64,000 nucleotides of DNA from Trichoplusia ni (Eukaryota; Arthropoda; Insecta; Lepidoptera; Noctuidae). Numbering within the stretch: position 1 is the first letter of the stretch; each line of letters opens with the position of its first letter. This document shows positions 62,481 to 64,000 of the stretch, in pieces. The stretch spans positions 6,200,001 to 6,264,000 of the forward strand of contig NC_039494.1 of NCBI RefSeq assembly GCF_003590095.1. Direction: 5' to 3'. The notes beneath the pieces are model-generated. The model saw only the letters and a program-made list of their open reading frames with translations. It ran no database searches and was not told the DNA's origin. A program made the position numbers and the translations under genes.

Positions 62481-62995
62481 AGTTTAACTAATTACTGTGA
62501 GACTACATGGCGGTATATTATGATATATTATTATCTTATTGTAACTGTTATTTTAATAAACTGACGTTTGAATAACTATGTTTTATAATTATTAGAATAC
62601 AATAACATTTTTAAGCTATGAATAAACAACAAGCAAACTCGTTCCTCAAAAACTCGTAACTTTGGATTTATTGCCTCGCTAAGTTGAAAATACTCAAATA
62701 CTCGATCATCTTTAAGGATTGAAGTTGGTAATGGAACTTGGTTCTACTTCGAACCTAATACTTCTGCCAAAACCGACAGTCTCCTGAGACTGTGAGTGTT
62801 TCTTAAGTATTTTGGTTTAAGTAGATTAAACATCAACTTATTCCTAGTGACCTGCTTATCCGTTGTATGAACTAAGGACCTCTTACAATGTTTGAGCTTA
62901 GAATTTTAATTAATGACGGTAGTAGTAGTTGTTTTGTACCGCAAGCTAACCGTCAAAGCTTACTTGTACATTATTGACGGTTTCTTGATTTCCAG

Positions 62996-63170
62996 TTTCG
63001 CCGATGATCTGGGTGCCGAACCAGCTGGTGGGCGCGCCGGCCGGCACCGACGTCACCGTGGACTGCCACACCGAGGCGCACCCGCGCGCCATCTCCTACT
63101 GGGTGTATGACAACGTCATGGTGCTGCCCACCAAGAAATACGCCATCAACACTGAGGAGAACTCCTACAG
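62996..63170 (+). CDS. DIP-delta: DIP-type Ig protein, coding exon 6: start of Ig3 (gene continues)
   Basis: The acceptor is 'cttgatttccag' and the donor gtaaag, phase 2. The first codon is split with exon 5 and reads Phe. The sequence continues SPMIWVPNQLVGAPAGTDV, the B-strand cysteine in TVDCHTEAHP, the core Trp in SYWVYDN, and KKYAINTEENSYR. The IWVPNQLVGAP and DCHTEAHP motifs are strongly conserved in the third Ig domain of DIPs and lachesin. The partner cysteine, the rest of Ig3 and any C-terminal GPI signal must be in later exons outside the window. The exon is very GC-rich, with a run of gcgcgcc-type codons. Confidence 0.96.
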
Positions 63171-63809
63171 GTAAAGCAGCAATCTTATTTATCAGTTATA
63201 GCTAAAACTCCATAATGCTAGTCCTGGTTAAAATCTATCTGTTTACCAAGTTTCGTATAAATCCGTTTAGTGGTTTTTGGGTGAATGAGGGACAAACATC
63301 CATACATACAAACTTTCGCGTTTGTAACATTAGTAGGTAGGTATTAACACAGAGTGTGGTAAACGCTTTATTATAATTATATTTTGAACGGAAGACCAAA
63401 TAAACTGTGTAAATTATTGAGCTGTCGACTATAATTTAAAATTACAATAAGTAATGTCGGTTATTAAGTACGGTCAAAAGTCGATGAACAAAGTCACATT
63501 TACAAATTACCATAACTGTTTAACGGACGTGACAATATTGGTGTTATGGTGGCAAGATGTCGAAGTTGTTTGATTTTCTGGTTCCCTGTTACCTCTACTA
63601 GAACATATAGTTACTGTTGCTCTGGATGTATTCTTTGGAATTACCTTTCTTTTAAATTAGATCACCTCGCCAATATGACCACTGGTGACGGGAAAAATAA
63701 ATATAATAAACTCAGCATATTGCAGTCTTCCGGACTTAGGTTTCTCTCAAAAAGTACTTAGTCCTTACATTATGTAAAAAACGTGTCTTATTGAATTGCC
63801 CTCCCTTTA
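63171..63809 (+). other. Start of intron 6
   Basis: Non-coding. A reversed Helitron-like repeat occupies 63218-63337. The remainder is AT-rich with nothing identifiable. Confidence 0.55.
63218..63337 (-). mobile_element. Helitron-like repeat, minus strand
   Basis: The minus strand starts 'cctactaatgttacaaacgc' and continues 'gaaagtttgtatgtatggat', 'cactaaacggatttatac' and 'gaaacttggtaaacagatag'. This is the same family as the interrupted element at 31282-31718. Only its first half is present. Confidence 0.6.
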
Positions 63810-64000
63810 ACATAAACTTTACAATCACATGAATGATCGAGTGGTGTTCATAAAATGTTCTAGAGTTTCTTGCCGGTTCTTCTCCATAAGAATGACACTT
63901 TGGAACCGTGCAACTAGAGTCAGTAATGTAACGTTTTAAAAGTGCCTGAGAAAGGGCCTATTTGAAATAAAAACATTTTGATTTTGATTTTGATTTTGAT
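63810..64000 (+). mobile_element. Non-LTR-type repeat with (gatttt)n tail, cut by window end
   Basis: 'tagagtttcttgccggttct', 'tctccataagaatgacactt', 'tggaaccgtgcaactagag' and 'cgttttaaaagtgcctgaga' lead to a tail of gatttt units reaching the last base of the window. It is the same family as 56971-57262 in opposite orientation. Confidence 0.7.

Larger units (their letters stand above)
54576..62995 (+). other. Intron 5 with scattered repeats
   Basis: This is 8.4 kb of non-coding, AT-rich DNA. The repeats that can be named are listed separately (56235-57262, 57754-57866, 57991-58085, 58851-58960, 60977-61385, 62366-62480). Two diverged segments near 55022-55070 and 55571-55615 share 'tcacgtac' and 'attacaagcttac'. 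No further exon is evident. Confidence 0.5.

Noticed and set aside
1..64000. CRISPR arrays, bacterial operons, riboswitches or phage genes
   Set aside because: The sequence has the intron-rich, SINE-rich structure of an insect nuclear genome, and no regularly spaced short repeats were seen.

Overview
The window looks like nuclear DNA from an insect, most probably a moth or butterfly. It is AT-rich and made of long introns with a few short GC-rich exons. The introns are full of short dispersed repeats of types I know from Lepidoptera: tRNA-headed SINEs, Helitron-like pieces opening with 'ctatactaatat', and non-LTR tails ending in (gatttt)n. I see no bacterial operons, rRNA genes, CRISPR arrays or free-standing tRNA genes.

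One host gene spans most of the window on the + strand. It encodes a three-immunoglobulin-domain cell-surface protein of the DIP (Dpr-interacting protein)/lachesin type, closest from memory to Drosophila DIP-delta. Six coding exons join in frame: a signal-peptide exon (13398-13467, seen again at 25740-25809), then 30184-30290, 47634-47841, 50004-50165, 54447-54575 and 62996-63170. They give about 283 codons: signal peptide, Ig1, Ig2 and the start of Ig3. The rest of Ig3 and any GPI-anchor signal lie beyond the right edge.

The left 27 kb is dominated by an apparent assembly artefact. The 11.3 kb at 3540-14867 recurs at 15868-27208, separated by exactly 1000 Ns. The end of one contig equals the start of the next, and the differences I found are single-base length changes, mostly in homopolymers. 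The real locus is probably about 12.3 kb shorter, with a single signal-peptide exon.

Intron 2 (30291-47633) holds an antisense Ty1/copia LTR retrotransposon (33666-38489) with two identical 254-bp LTRs. It has a primer-binding site matching the anticodon region of initiator tRNA-Met, a polypurine tract, and gag, protease, integrase, reverse transcriptase and RNase H. Its reading frame is broken by two TAG stops and a G8 frameshift. Around it lie SINEs (one nested inside another repeat), Helitron-like pieces and a G-quadruplex-type G-rich tract (45061-45092). Intron 5 holds a degraded non-LTR reverse-transcriptase C-terminus (60977-61385). I found no convincing new system. The most useful points are the collapsed-duplication problem, the recovered signal-peptide exon with overlapping uORFs, and the young but broken copia element.
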